Below, piece by piece: positions 8,248 through 15,575 of a stretch of DNA of 38,571 bases. Source of the DNA: Streptomyces sp. WM4235 (GTDB lineage: Bacteria; Actinomycetota; Actinomycetes; Streptomycetales; Streptomycetaceae); contig NZ_LGDE01000438.1 in the NCBI RefSeq assembly GCF_001279725.1, positions 1 through 38,571 on the forward strand. Direction: 5' to 3'. Numbering within the stretch: position 1 is the stretch's first letter; the number at the start of each line of letters is the position of its first letter. Position numbers and translations under genes: made by a program. Under the pieces are notes generated by a model that did not search any database, was not told where the DNA came from, and saw nothing but the letters and a program-made list of their open reading frames with translations.

Positions 8248-8921
8248 TGCGGGGAATCCAACCGGTAGCCGACGCCCCGAACGGTACGGATCAGCGTGGG
8301 TGAGGACGGCACTTCCTCCACCTTGGCGCGCAACCGCTGTACGCAGGCGTCGACGAGGCGCGAGTCACCGAGGTAGTCGTGCTCCCAGACCAGCCGCAGC
8401 AACTGCTGCCGGGACAGGGCCTGACCGGGCCGGCGGCTGAGTTCCAGCAGCAGGCGCAGTTCGGTCGGCGTCAGCTGGAGGTCCTCGCCGTTCTTCGTCA
8501 CCGTCATCGCCGCCCGGTCGATGACCAGGGACCCGAAGACCGCGGAGTCGCTCGCCTCCCGCTCGCCGCGGCGCAACACGGCCCGGATGCGGGCGTCGAG
8601 CACCCGGCCCTGGACGGGCTTGACCACGTAGTCGTCGGCACCCGACTCCAGGCCCACCACGACGTCGATGTCGTCGCTGCGGGCGGTGAGCAGGATGATC
8701 GGCAGCTGGTCGGTGCGGCGGATCCGCCGGCACACCTCGAAGCCGTCGATCCCGGGCAGCATCACATCCAGCACGATCAGGTCCGGCCGCTGCTCGCGCA
8801 GCAGTTTCAGGCCGTCCTCGCCCGTCGCCGCGGTGGCCACACGGTGGCCCTGGCGTGACAGGGAAAGTTCGAGGGCCGTGCGGATGGCGTCGTCGTCCTC
8901 GATCAGCAACAGGAAAGGCAC
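8244..8921 (-). CDS. afsQ1: AfsQ1 response regulator (OmpR/PhoB family)
   Basis: 225 residues from the GTG at 8921. The receiver domain has the acidic pocket IEDDD, phosphoacceptor Asp52 in LIVLDVMLPG, Thr in LLTAR, and Lys101 in DYVVKP. The C-terminal winged helix contains LTPTELRLLLEL, LVWEHDY, SRLVDACVQRLRAKVE and RTVRGVGYRL. AfsQ1 is known to activate antibiotic regulators and sigQ and to affect nitrogen genes. I prefer 8921 because CAGAAT lies six bases upstream (leaderless pattern) and the length fits the known protein; an ATG at 8939 in frame would add six residues. The divergent space to sigQ holds a perfect AfsQ1 box, so autoregulation and sigQ control are expected. Confidence 0.93.
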   Translation of the reverse strand: MPFLLLIEDDDAIRTALELSLSRQGHRVATAATGEDGLKLLREQRPDLIVLDVMLPGIDGFEVCRRIRRTDQLPIILLTARSDDIDVVVGLESGADDYVVKPVQGRVLDARIRAVLRRGEREASDSAVFGSLVIDRAAMTVTKNGEDLQLTPTELRLLLELSRRPGQALSRQQLLRLVWEHDYLGDSRLVDACVQRLRAKVEEVPSSPTLIRTVRGVGYRLDSPQ

Positions 8922-8990
8922 GGGCTCATTCTGTCCCATCAGCCGTTGGGACTTCGACAGTCCTGAGGTGGAGATCGCTCACAGGTCCCT

Positions 8991-9006
8991 GTGACAGGCC
9001 TGTGAC
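8991..9006. promoter_or_regulatory. AfsQ1 box between afsQ1 and sigQ
   Basis: GTGAC, six bases (aggcct), GTGAC: an exact match to the reported AfsQ1 consensus GTnAC-n6-GTnAC. It lies 70 bases upstream of afsQ1 and 87 bases upstream of sigQ. The inner ten bases ACAGGCCTGT are also a perfect palindrome. Confidence 0.8.
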
Positions 9007-9092
9007 AGTCGAAGGACAACCCGGTTATCTCCGCCGGGCAGTCTTCATACCAACGAACGGACCGAAGCAGACTCCACGACGGGGGGCGCGAG

Positions 9093-9785
9093 ATGAACAC
9101 GCTGCACAGCACCACGACCAGCGCGGTTGTCACGCGGCTGCACGATGTGAACCGCCGGGCGGGTGTCCGTACGGCGACGGTCGCCCGTCAGCGACCGACG
9201 CACCCTGTAGCCATCGACGCGAACACGTACCAGGCGGTTCCCGCCGCACGGATCCCGTCCTCCTCGGAGGCCGAGTTCACGGCGTACGTCCAGGAGCGGC
9301 GGGCCGCCCTCTACGCGACGGCCTTCCACCTCACCGGCGACCGCCACGAGGCCGAGGACCTGCTCCAGAGCGCGTTGTTCTCCACCTACCGCGCCTGGGA
9401 CCGGATCAGCGACAAGGCCGCCGTCGGCGGTTACCTGCGGCGCACGATGACGAACCTGCACATCAGCGCCTGGCGTCGGCGGAAGCTGAACGAGTACCCG
9501 ACCGAGGAACTGCCGGAGACGGCCTCCGACACGGACGCGATGCGCGGCACGGAGCTGCGCACGGTGCTGTGGCAGGCCTTGACCCGCATCCCGGAGCCGC
9601 AGCGCACGATGCTGGTGTTGCGGTACTACGAGGGCCGCACGGACCCGGAGATCGCGGAGATCCTGGGCATCAGCGTCGGCACGGTGAAGTCGAGCATCTG
9701 GCGGTCGCTGCGGCGCCTGCGGGACGACGAGGCGCTGAGCTTCGGCCGCGACGAGTCGGACTCGTTCGGCGAGCTCGTCGCCTGA
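9093..9785 (+). CDS. sigQ: SigQ, SigE-type ECF sigma factor
   Basis: 230 residues. An unusual N-terminal extension of about 55 residues precedes sigma region 2 (ALYATAFHLTGDRHEAEDLLQ, then STYRAWDRI and GGYLRRTMTNLHISAWRRRK). Region 4 (about 150-205) contains RTMLVLRYYEGRTDPEIAEILGIS and VGTVKSSIWRSLRRLR. There is no anti-sigma gene beside it. In S. coelicolor sigQ lies divergent to afsQ1 and is activated by it, which the box at 8991 supports here. The ATG start has a GGGGGGCGCGAG stretch upstream. The product directs RNA polymerase to an undefined promoter set linked to development and antibiotics. Confidence 0.9.
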   Translation: MNTLHSTTTSAVVTRLHDVNRRAGVRTATVARQRPTHPVAIDANTYQAVPAARIPSSSEAEFTAYVQERRAALYATAFHLTGDRHEAEDLLQSALFSTYRAWDRISDKAAVGGYLRRTMTNLHISAWRRRKLNEYPTEELPETASDTDAMRGTELRTVLWQALTRIPEPQRTMLVLRYYEGRTDPEIAEILGISVGTVKSSIWRSLRRLRDDEALSFGRDESDSFGELVA

Positions 9786-9832
9786 CAGAGACCAACGGGG
9801 GTTGGACCACGGGGCCGGGGGGCCCGTCCTGC

Positions 9833-9858
9833 GGGGGTGGGGCGGGGGTCGCGGGGGG
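9833..9858 (+). other. Potential G-quadruplex in the sigQ 3' region
   Basis: Four G-runs of 5, 4, 5 and 6 bases are separated by loops of 1, 1 and 4 bases on the plus strand. They lie between the sigQ stop and its terminator, so they would be in the sigQ mRNA 3' end. Formation is inferred from sequence only. Confidence 0.55.
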
Positions 9859-9862
9859 AGAG

Positions 9863-9906
9863 AAGGCGGGATCAAGCGGCCGGGGGTCCGCGTGATCCCG
9901 CCTTTT
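9863..9906. terminator. Terminator between sigQ and the kinase gene
   Basis: A perfect 12-bp stem (9863-9874 with 9893-9904) has an additional inner GCGG/CCGC pairing and is followed by TT, giving four T in a row for the plus strand. It separates two converging genes. Confidence 0.85.
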
Positions 9907-9943
9907 CGCATGCGCGTGTACGGGTGCCCGAGTCGGGCGGGGG

Positions 9944-10576
9944 TTACGCCGGGGCGGCGGCGCGGTGGCGGCCGGCGGCGCAGGCAGCCAGCCTGCCCAA
10001 CGCCTCGTCGCGGCCGCAGGCATGGGCGCCGAGAGCGGTGTGCCGGGCGACGATGCCCCGCTCGGCCCGCATCAACCGCCAGCCCCTGCGCAGCAGGAAC
10101 GGCAGGGACTTGCGGCCTTCGCGCAGGTCCCGGGCGAGGCGCCGCCGGAAGGTCGTCGAGGGTCGCCCGCGCAGGCAGATCGCGTCGGCGAGCAGCCCCA
10201 GTTCCTGGCAGCGCGCCACGATGTCCGCCGCGAAGATGCCCTCGGCGATGAACAGGGGGGTCCGCGCTATGTCCAGGGTCTCGGTCCCGGTCCGCGAGGA
10301 GGTGGCGATGGAGTACGTCGGGACCTCGGTCCGGCCCACCGCGCAGAGCCGGGTGATGGCGGCGACCGCCTCCCGCGCGTCCCACGACAGCGGGGAGTCC
10401 CAGTCGATGTCGGAGCTGCCCTCGACCAGGGGGAGGGTCGGGTCGTCCGCCTCCTTGTAGAAGTCGTCCAGGCGCAGCACGGGCAACCCGGAGCGGGCCG
10501 CGAGCGAGGACTTGCCGGAGCCCGAGGGTCCGGTCAGCAGCACGACACGCGTTGGCAGAGGAGAGGAACAGCTCAC
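9944..10576 (-). CDS. P-loop kinase, uridine kinase-like
   Basis: 210 residues from GTG at 10576. A Walker A motif GPSGSGKSS lies at about residues 16-24, followed by LPVLRLDDFYKEADDP, which matches the lid and substrate-binding DDFY segment of uridine/cytidine kinases and phosphoribulokinase-like proteins. FIAEGIFAADIV is the Walker B region, and RRLARDLREGRKS is an Arg-rich stretch like that of the uridine kinase family. It may phosphorylate uridine or another nucleoside, which suits this neighbourhood, but it lacks the TACGCGCGTA operator found at the salvage genes. The true start is not certain: no Shine-Dalgarno sequence is present, and the frame stays open upstream through low-quality sequence. 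A pantothenate or sugar kinase role cannot be excluded. Confidence 0.75.
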   Translation of the reverse strand: MSCSSPLPTRVVLLTGPSGSGKSSLAARSGLPVLRLDDFYKEADDPTLPLVEGSSDIDWDSPLSWDAREAVAAITRLCAVGRTEVPTYSIATSSRTGTETLDIARTPLFIAEGIFAADIVARCQELGLLADAICLRGRPSTTFRRRLARDLREGRKSLPFLLRRGWRLMRAERGIVARHTALGAHACGRDEALGRLAACAAGRHRAAAPA

Positions 10577-10726
10577 GGGACACCAGTGTGAACCATGACC
10601 CGCGGTATCGATACATCGGCGACGTGCCCTGCGAGCACTCTCACACCCGCGCGGCCGGTTGGTGTCGACACCCGCACCTCCACTACGCTGCGTGCGCACG
10701 CGACTACGACCACAGGCGGGATCCTC

Positions 10727-11092
10727 ATGGCACGTCACGCAGCCCCCGGCAACGGCGCCGGCACTCGCGCCCTTCGCGGCGCGGGCCTCACCCTGACCAT
10801 GGCCGGCGCGGCCCTGGCGATGGCGGCGGGGGGCGCACAGGCCGGCGAACTCTCGGTACCGGCGGCCCTGGCGGGCGTCGCCGACCCGATCTCCAACCTC
10901 AAGGTGAACCCGCTCGCCCACACCGGCGTGGACCCGCTCGACAACGGCGTGGCCACCAAGATCGCGGACTTCCCGTCGGTCGGCACGGGCATGGTCACCG
11001 GAGTGCTGACCCAGGGCCCCTCGGTCGGTGAACTCCCCACCGCGGCGGCGTCCTCGCTGCTCGGGCCGCTGCTCCCGGCGGCGGGCAAGTAG
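10727..11092 (+). CDS. Small secreted protein of unknown function
   Basis: 121 residues. The N-terminus has a basic start (MARHAAPG...RALRG), a hydrophobic core (LTLTMAGAALAMAAGG) and a likely signal peptidase I site after AQA-G. The mature part is about 80 residues, without Cys, rich in Gly, Pro, Leu and Ala, with VPAALAGVADPISNLK and a C-terminal LLGPLLPAAGK. I do not recognise a family. It resembles in general style the small secreted protein at 18667-18942 (VPA-, PLG-type segments), so the two may be distant relatives. GGCGGG upstream of ATG is a weak ribosome site. The gene is divergent from the kinase and is followed by a strong hairpin. Confidence 0.75.
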   Translation: MARHAAPGNGAGTRALRGAGLTLTMAGAALAMAAGGAQAGELSVPAALAGVADPISNLKVNPLAHTGVDPLDNGVATKIADFPSVGTGMVTGVLTQGPSVGELPTAAASSLLGPLLPAAGK

Positions 11093-11109
11093 GCGCGCGG
11101 GTACGGGAA

Positions 11110-11142
11110 GGCCCCGGCAGCACGGGGGTCGCTGCCGGGGCC
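11110..11142. terminator. Bidirectional terminator
   Basis: A perfect 12-bp stem (11110-11121 with 11131-11142) and a 9-base loop lie between the secreted protein gene and the end of the deoC operon. Confidence 0.8.
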
Positions 11143-11156
11143 GGTCCGAGGGCGGG

Positions 11157-12053
11157 CTAGTAGGACGAGCCGCCCGAGCCGAGCGAACCCGTGGGGTGCC
11201 AGACCGTCTTGGTCTCCAGGAACGCCGTCAGGCGGGAGGTGCCCGGGTCGGCCGTCCAGTCGTCCACAGGCTGTGGACGCAGCACGCGCTTGAGGTTGTC
11301 GGCCGCCGCGATCTCCAGCTCCTTGGCCAGCGCCACGTCGGCGCCCGCCAGGTCGATGGCGTTGACGTCCTGGTGGGACGCCAGGTGCGGGCCCATCTCG
11401 CCGGCCTTGCCGGACAGGATGTTGACCACGCCGCCGGGCAGGTCGGAGGTGGCCAGCACCTCGCCCAGGGACAGCGCGGGCAGCGGGGACTTCTCGCTCG
11501 CGATGACGACCGCGGTGTTGCCCGTGGCGATCACCGGGGCGATCACGGAGATCAGGCCCAGGAACGATGAGTCCTGCGGGGCGACGACCGTGACCACACC
11601 GGTCGGCTCCGGGGTGGACAAGTTGAAGAACGGGCCCGCGACCGGGTTGGCCCCGCCCACGACCTGGCCGATCTTGTCTGTCCAGCCCGCGTACCAGACC
11701 CAGCGGTCGATCGCCGCGTCCACGACGGCCGCGGCCTTCGACTTCGACAGCCCCTCGGCCTCGCCGACCTCGCGGACGAACTGCTCGCGGCGGCCCTCCA
11801 GCATCTCGGCGACGCGGTAGAGGACCTGGCCGCGGTTGTACGCGGTCGCGCCGGCCCAGCCGCCGAAGGCCTTGCGGGCGGCGACGACCGCGTCACGGGC
11901 GTCCTTGCGGGAGGACAACGGTGCGTTGGCCAGCCACTTGCCCTTGGAGTCGGTCACTTCGTACACCCGGCCGCTCTCGGAGCGGGGGAACTTCCCCCCG
12001 ACGTACAGCTTGTAGGTCTTGAAGACACTGAGGCGGTTCTGCTGCTCAGACAT
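11157..12053 (-). CDS. Short non-catalytic aldehyde dehydrogenase-like protein (ALDH16 C-terminal half-like)
   Basis: 298 residues, against about 480 for a full ALDH. The N-terminal part (to about residue 235) follows the ALDH coenzyme-domain pattern: YVGGKFPRSESGRVYEV, AWEV-like aldehyde-binding helices, EPTGVVTVVAPQDSSFLGL, SEKSPLPALSLGEVLATSDLPGGVVNIL. The sequence then jumps to LKRVLRP and a terminal FLETKTVWHP that matches the last strand of ALDHs. The catalytic Cys and Glu motifs are absent, so it should not oxidise aldehydes alone. The frame is intact, with no sign of a fresh deletion. The start overlaps the preceding ALDH stop by eight bases (ATGTCTGA), implying coupled synthesis. The pair together equals the two-domain ALDH16 family in length and order. 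Confidence 0.85.
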   Translation of the reverse strand: MSEQQNRLSVFKTYKLYVGGKFPRSESGRVYEVTDSKGKWLANAPLSSRKDARDAVVAARKAFGGWAGATAYNRGQVLYRVAEMLEGRREQFVREVGEAEGLSKSKAAAVVDAAIDRWVWYAGWTDKIGQVVGGANPVAGPFFNLSTPEPTGVVTVVAPQDSSFLGLISVIAPVIATGNTAVVIASEKSPLPALSLGEVLATSDLPGGVVNILSGKAGEMGPHLASHQDVNAIDLAGADVALAKELEIAAADNLKRVLRPQPVDDWTADPGTSRLTAFLETKTVWHPTGSLGSGGSSY

Positions 12054-13482
12054 CGAGGTAGCCCTCCAGGCCGTGACGGCCGCCTTCGCGCCCGAAGCCC
12101 GACTCCTTGTAGCCGCCGAAGGGCGAGGTCGGGTCGAACTTGTTGAACGTGTTGGCCCAGACGACGCCCGCGCGGAGCTTGTTGGCGACCGCGAGGATCC
12201 GCGAACCCTTCTCCGTCCAGATGCCGGCGGACAGGCCGTACTGGGTGTTGTTGGCCTTGGCGACGGCCTCGTCGGGCGTACGGAACGTCAGCACGGACAG
12301 CACCGGGCCGAAGATCTCGTCGCGGGCGACGGTGTGCGCCTGGGTGACGTTCGTGAAGAGCGTCGGGGCGAACCAGTAGCCGGCGGACGGGAGTTCGCAG
12401 GCCGGGGACCAGCGCTCGGCGCCCTCGGCCTCGCCGGTCTCGGCGAGCGCGGTGATCCGGGCGAGCTGCTCGGCGGAGTTGATCGCGCCGATGTCGGTGT
12501 TCTTGTCGAGAGGGTCGCCCAGGCGCAGCGAGGAGAGGCGGCGCTTGAGCGAGTCCAGCAGCTCGTCGTGGATCGACTCCTGGACCAGCAGGCGCGAGCC
12601 CGCGCAGCAGACCTGGCCCTGGTTGAAGAAGATGCCGGTGACGATGCCCTCGACGGCCTGGTCGATCGGGGCGTCGTCGAAGACGATGTTGGCGCCCTTG
12701 CCGCCCAGCTCCAGGGTGACCTTCTTGTCGGTGCCGGCGACGTGGCGGGCGATCTTCTTGCCGACCGCGGTCGAGCCGGTGAAGGCGACCTTGTTGACGT
12801 CCGGGTGCTCGACGAGGGCCGCACCCGCGTCGCCGTACCCGGTGAGGATGTTGACGACACCCTTGGGCAGGCCCGCCTGGCGGCAGATGTCCGCGAAGAA
12901 GAGCGCGGACAGCGGGGTGGTCTCGGCGGGCTTCAGCACGACCGTGTTGCCGGTGGCGAGCGCCGGGGCGATCTTCCAGGCGAGCATCAGCAGCGGGAAG
13001 TTCCACGGGATGACCTGGCCGGCCACGCCGAGGGGGCGCGGGTTCGCGCCGTAGCCGGCGTGGTCGAGCTTGTCGGCCCAGCCCGCGTAGTAGAAGAAGT
13101 GCGCGGCGACCAGCGGGAGGTCCGCGTCGCGGGTCTCCCGGATCGGCTTGCCGTTGTCCAGGGTCTCCAGGACGGCCAGCTCGCGGCTGCGCTCCTGGAT
13201 GATCCGGGCGATGCGGAAGAGGTACTTGGCGCGCTCGGAGCCGGGCAGCGCGGACCACTTCTCGAAGGCCTTGCGGGCGGCCTTGACGGCGCGGTCCACG
13301 TCGGCGGCGCCGGCCTGGGCCACCTCGGCCAGGACCTCCTCGGAGGACGGCGAGACGGTCTTGAAGACCTTGCCGTCGGCGGCCTCGGTGAACTCGCCGT
13401 CGATGAAGAGCCCGTAGGACGGGGCGATGTCGACGACCGAGCGGGACTCGGGGGCGGGTGCGTACTCGAAAAGGGATGCCAT
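12046..13482 (-). CDS. Aldehyde dehydrogenase, catalytic
   Basis: 478 residues, full length. The catalytic Cys292 lies in NQGQVCCAG and the general base Glu258 in LELGGKGANIVF, with the normal 34-residue spacing. Also present are the coenzyme segments IPWNFPLLMLAWKIAPALATGN, KPAETTPLSALF, TGSTAVGKKI and the C-terminal EIFGPVLSVLTF, NTFNKFDPTSPFGGYKESG motifs. It oxidises an aldehyde with NAD(P)+ in the cytosol. It starts five bases after the deoC stop, so the natural substrate is probably the acetaldehyde released by DeoC, giving acetate. A different physiological aldehyde cannot be ruled out from sequence. It shares the operator of deoC. Confidence 0.9.
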   Translation of the reverse strand: MASLFEYAPAPESRSVVDIAPSYGLFIDGEFTEAADGKVFKTVSPSSEEVLAEVAQAGAADVDRAVKAARKAFEKWSALPGSERAKYLFRIARIIQERSRELAVLETLDNGKPIRETRDADLPLVAAHFFYYAGWADKLDHAGYGANPRPLGVAGQVIPWNFPLLMLAWKIAPALATGNTVVLKPAETTPLSALFFADICRQAGLPKGVVNILTGYGDAGAALVEHPDVNKVAFTGSTAVGKKIARHVAGTDKKVTLELGGKGANIVFDDAPIDQAVEGIVTGIFFNQGQVCCAGSRLLVQESIHDELLDSLKRRLSSLRLGDPLDKNTDIGAINSAEQLARITALAETGEAEGAERWSPACELPSAGYWFAPTLFTNVTQAHTVARDEIFGPVLSVLTFRTPDEAVAKANNTQYGLSAGIWTEKGSRILAVANKLRAGVVWANTFNKFDPTSPFGGYKESGFGREGGRHGLEGYLDV

Positions 13483-13487
13483 GGTGA

Positions 13488-14456
13488 TCAGTCCACCGTC
13501 ACGTAGTCGGGACCGGAGTAACGGCCGGTGCTCAGCTTCTGGCGCTGCATCAGCAGGTCGTTGAGCAGGCTGGAGGCGCCGAAGCGGAACCAGTGGTTGC
13601 TCAGCCAGTCCTCGCCCGCGGTCTCGTTGACCAGGACCAGGAACTTGATCGCGTCCTTGGTCGTGCGGATGCCGCCGGCCGGCTTCACGCCGATCTGGAT
13701 CCCGGTCTGCGCCTTGAAGTCGCGGACGGCTTCGAGCATGAGCAGGGTGTTGGCGGGGGTGGCGTTCACCCCGACCTTGCCGGTGGACGTCTTGATGAAG
13801 TCGGCGCCGGCCATCATGCCGATCCAGGAGGCCCGACGGATGTTGTCGTACGTCGACAGCTCACCGGTCTCGAAGATGACCTTGAGGCGCGCGGCGGTGC
13901 CGTCGGGGCGGACGCAGGCCTCCTTGACGGAGCGGATCAGCTCGTACGTGTCCAGGTAGCGGCCGGCGAGGAAGGCGCCACGGTCGATGACCATGTCGAT
14001 CTCGTCGGCGCCGGCGGCGACGGCGTCGGCCGTGTCCGCGAGCTTCACGGGCAGGGCGGCACGGCCGGCGGGGAACGCCGTGGCGACGGACGCCACCTTG
14101 ACGTCGGCGCCGTTCAGCGCCGCCTTGGCGGTGGCCACCATGTCGGGATAGACGCAGACCGCGGCGGTCATGGGCGTCGTACGGTCGGTCGGATCGGGGT
14201 GGACGGCCTTGTTGGACAGCGCCCGGACCTTGCCCGGGGTGTCCGCACCCTCGAGCGTCGTCAGGTCGATCATCGAGATGGCCAGGTCGATGGCATAGGC
14301 CTTGGCCGTCGTCTTGATCGAGCGGGTGCCGAGGGAGGCCGCGCGGGCCTCCAGTCCGACTGCGTCTACGCCGGGCAGCCCGTGCAGGAAGCGGCGCAGC
14401 GCGCTGTCGGACGTCGTCACGTCAGCGAATGCGGTGAGGGTGGTGGGCATGGTCAC
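13488..14456 (-). CDS. deoC: Deoxyribose-phosphate aldolase
   Basis: 322 residues from GTG at 14456, or 320 from ATG at 14450. It cleaves 2-deoxyribose-5-phosphate to glyceraldehyde-3-phosphate and acetaldehyde. The Schiff-base Lys is in DFIKTSTGKVG; the KVIFETGEL strand and the GVKPAGGIRTTKDAI phosphate loop with its second Lys are visible. This is the longer DeoC type of about 320 residues with an N-terminal extension. TATGCT (minus strand, 14468-14463) is six bases before the GTG at 14456, so a leaderless start there is likely. It is the first gene of the deoC-ALDH-ALDH16-like operon, with an operator directly upstream. Confidence 0.95.
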   Translation of the reverse strand: MTMPTTLTAFADVTTSDSALRRFLHGLPGVDAVGLEARAASLGTRSIKTTAKAYAIDLAISMIDLTTLEGADTPGKVRALSNKAVHPDPTDRTTPMTAAVCVYPDMVATAKAALNGADVKVASVATAFPAGRAALPVKLADTADAVAAGADEIDMVIDRGAFLAGRYLDTYELIRSVKEACVRPDGTAARLKVIFETGELSTYDNIRRASWIGMMAGADFIKTSTGKVGVNATPANTLLMLEAVRDFKAQTGIQIGVKPAGGIRTTKDAIKFLVLVNETAGEDWLSNHWFRFGASSLLNDLLMQRQKLSTGRYSGPDYVTVD

Positions 14457-14467
14457 CACATGAGCAT

Positions 14468-14483
14468 ATCTACGCGCGTAGCG
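14468..14483. promoter_or_regulatory. TACGCGCGTA operator upstream of deoC
   Basis: The perfect core is at 14471-14480. It lies two bases upstream of the -10-like TATGCT on the minus strand, so a bound repressor would block the promoter spacer. Only about 14 bases separate the core from the predicted transcription and translation start. Confidence 0.75.
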
Positions 14484-14546
14484 ACCTGTCACCCCCCTCC
14501 CCCGAATCAACCGAAAACGCATGCGGCCGCCGAACGACCGCGCGTC

Positions 14547-14562
14547 GTGACGATCCGGTGAC
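14547..14562. promoter_or_regulatory. AfsQ1-type box upstream of deoC
   Basis: GTGAC, six bases (gatccg), GTGAC. It lies 66 bases upstream of the deoC operator and 143 bases upstream of the divergent surface-protein gene at 14706. Either could be the target. The match to the AfsQ1 consensus is exact, but binding is inferred. Confidence 0.5.
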
Positions 14563-14705
14563 AGGAACAGGATCGTCCGACCGCAGAAGATCCATAGATT
14601 TCTCTTCAGCAGCCCGCCACACCTGACCCGGTGAACCAGACCGACCAGACTCAACGCGGCATGCGACTCTCCTCCACTTTCCTCACCCACGCTTCAGGAG
14701 TCGTT

Positions 14706-15461
14706 ATGCGTACCGCCCTCCGCACCTCGCTCGTCACCGCCGCCCTCGCCGGCGCGCTCCTCGCTCCCGCCGCCGGCGCGTTCGCCGCGCCCGCTCCCCA
14801 GGCCGTCACCGCGGTGTCCGGGACCACGTCGGGCAGCGACCGCTACGCCGGGGAGCTGGTCCTCGTGGCCGACGGCGTGCTGGCGGTGCTGCGGAACGAG
14901 TCCGAGGGCCCCGAGGTGTGGCTGCGCGCCGTCGGCCCGGACTGGAAGCCCTCGGACGGCTGGGCGGGCCACGTGTACGAGGTGCTGAACCGCACGCACA
15001 CCGCCGCCACGATCGACGGGTCCACGTTCACGCTGGTCAAGGCGGACACCGCGGCCCCCTCGCTGACCGTCCGCGGGCCGGCGGGCACGAGCAGCCACCC
15101 GCTGCCGAAGGGCAAGCCGTCCACCGAGCCGTCCACGAAGCCGTCGGCCGAGCCCTCCGCGAAGCCCTCCGCCAAGCCCTCCGCCAAGCCCTCGACCGCC
15201 GCTTCCGCGAAGCCCTCCGCCAAGCCGACCGTCGTGTCCTCCGCGAAGCCCTCGGCCGCAGCGGGCGTCACCGCGAAGACCGACGTGAAGGCGCAGACGG
15301 CGGTCGTCCCCCGGGGCGCGGTCGCCGCGGGCGCGGAGATCTCCACCGCGGACACGGACGACAGCAGCACCGTCGAGGCCGGCGCCGGCCTCGTGGCGAT
15401 CTTCGCCGCGCTCGGCGCGGCGGCGATGCACCTCTCCCGCCGTTCCCGCGGCCGCGCCTGA
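14706..15461 (+). CDS. Secreted surface protein with KPSA repeats and a C-terminal membrane anchor
   Basis: 251 residues. ATG at 14706 is chosen because AGGAG lies six bases upstream; an in-frame ATG-less extension to 14631 is unlikely. A signal peptide (RTALRTSLVTAALAGALLAPAAGAFA) precedes a folded domain of about 90 residues (LVLVADGVLAVLRN, WLRAVGPDWKPSDGWAGHVYEVL), then a Lys/Pro/Ser/Ala repeat stalk (about 135-187), then a C-terminal helix (AGLVAIFAALGAAAMHL) with a basic tail RRSRGRA. This is the layout of a sortase substrate, and a class F sortase gene follows, but no LPxTG/LAxTG motif is visible before the helix. It may be membrane-anchored instead. Function is unknown. Confidence 0.8.
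   Translation: MRTALRTSLVTAALAGALLAPAAGAFAAPAPQAVTAVSGTTSGSDRYAGELVLVADGVLAVLRNESEGPEVWLRAVGPDWKPSDGWAGHVYEVLNRTHTAATIDGSTFTLVKADTAAPSLTVRGPAGTSSHPLPKGKPSTEPSTKPSAEPSAKPSAKPSAKPSTAASAKPSAKPTVVSSAKPSAAAGVTAKTDVKAQTAVVPRGAVAAGAEISTADTDDSSTVEAGAGLVAIFAALGAAAMHLSRRSRGRA
15114..15263 (+). repeat. In-frame KPSA/EPST-type repeat tract
   Basis: About a dozen four-residue units of the kind (A/S/T)(K/E)PS are encoded nearly in tandem inside the surface protein gene. The DNA repeats with small changes (cgaagccctccgc-like units). They form a rigid, basic, Pro-rich stalk, of the kind used to span the cell wall. Confidence 0.85.
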
Positions 15462-15486
15462 TCGCCGCCGATCCCCTCGTCACACA

Positions 15487-15529
15487 CGCCGTCCGGCGGG
15501 TCACCTTCACGGTGGCCCGCCGGACGGCG
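15487..15529. terminator. Long hairpin between the surface protein and the sortase gene
   Basis: A 19-bp stem (15487-15505 with 15511-15529) with one wobble pair and a five-base loop is followed by TTCCC. It should end most transcription of the surface protein gene, so the sortase probably has its own promoter. Confidence 0.8.
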
Positions 15530-15575
15530 TTCCCTTCCCGCCCGCGCCACACCGGCCCGTTCCCGGAGCACCTCC

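Noticed and set aside
10552..11031. Plus-strand frame overlapping the start of the small secreted protein
   Set aside because: It has His/Arg-rich low-complexity composition and no ribosome site; the secreted protein frame has a proper signal peptide.
11157..12053. ALDH-like gene as a frameshifted pseudogene
   Set aside because: The frame is intact, ends in the normal last ALDH strand, and is translationally coupled with the full ALDH gene; this looks like a stable two-gene ALDH16 form.
13482..14690. deoC starting at 14690 with about 80 extra residues
   Set aside because: The extension runs through the operator, the -10 box and the AfsQ1-type box, and has no similarity to aldolases.
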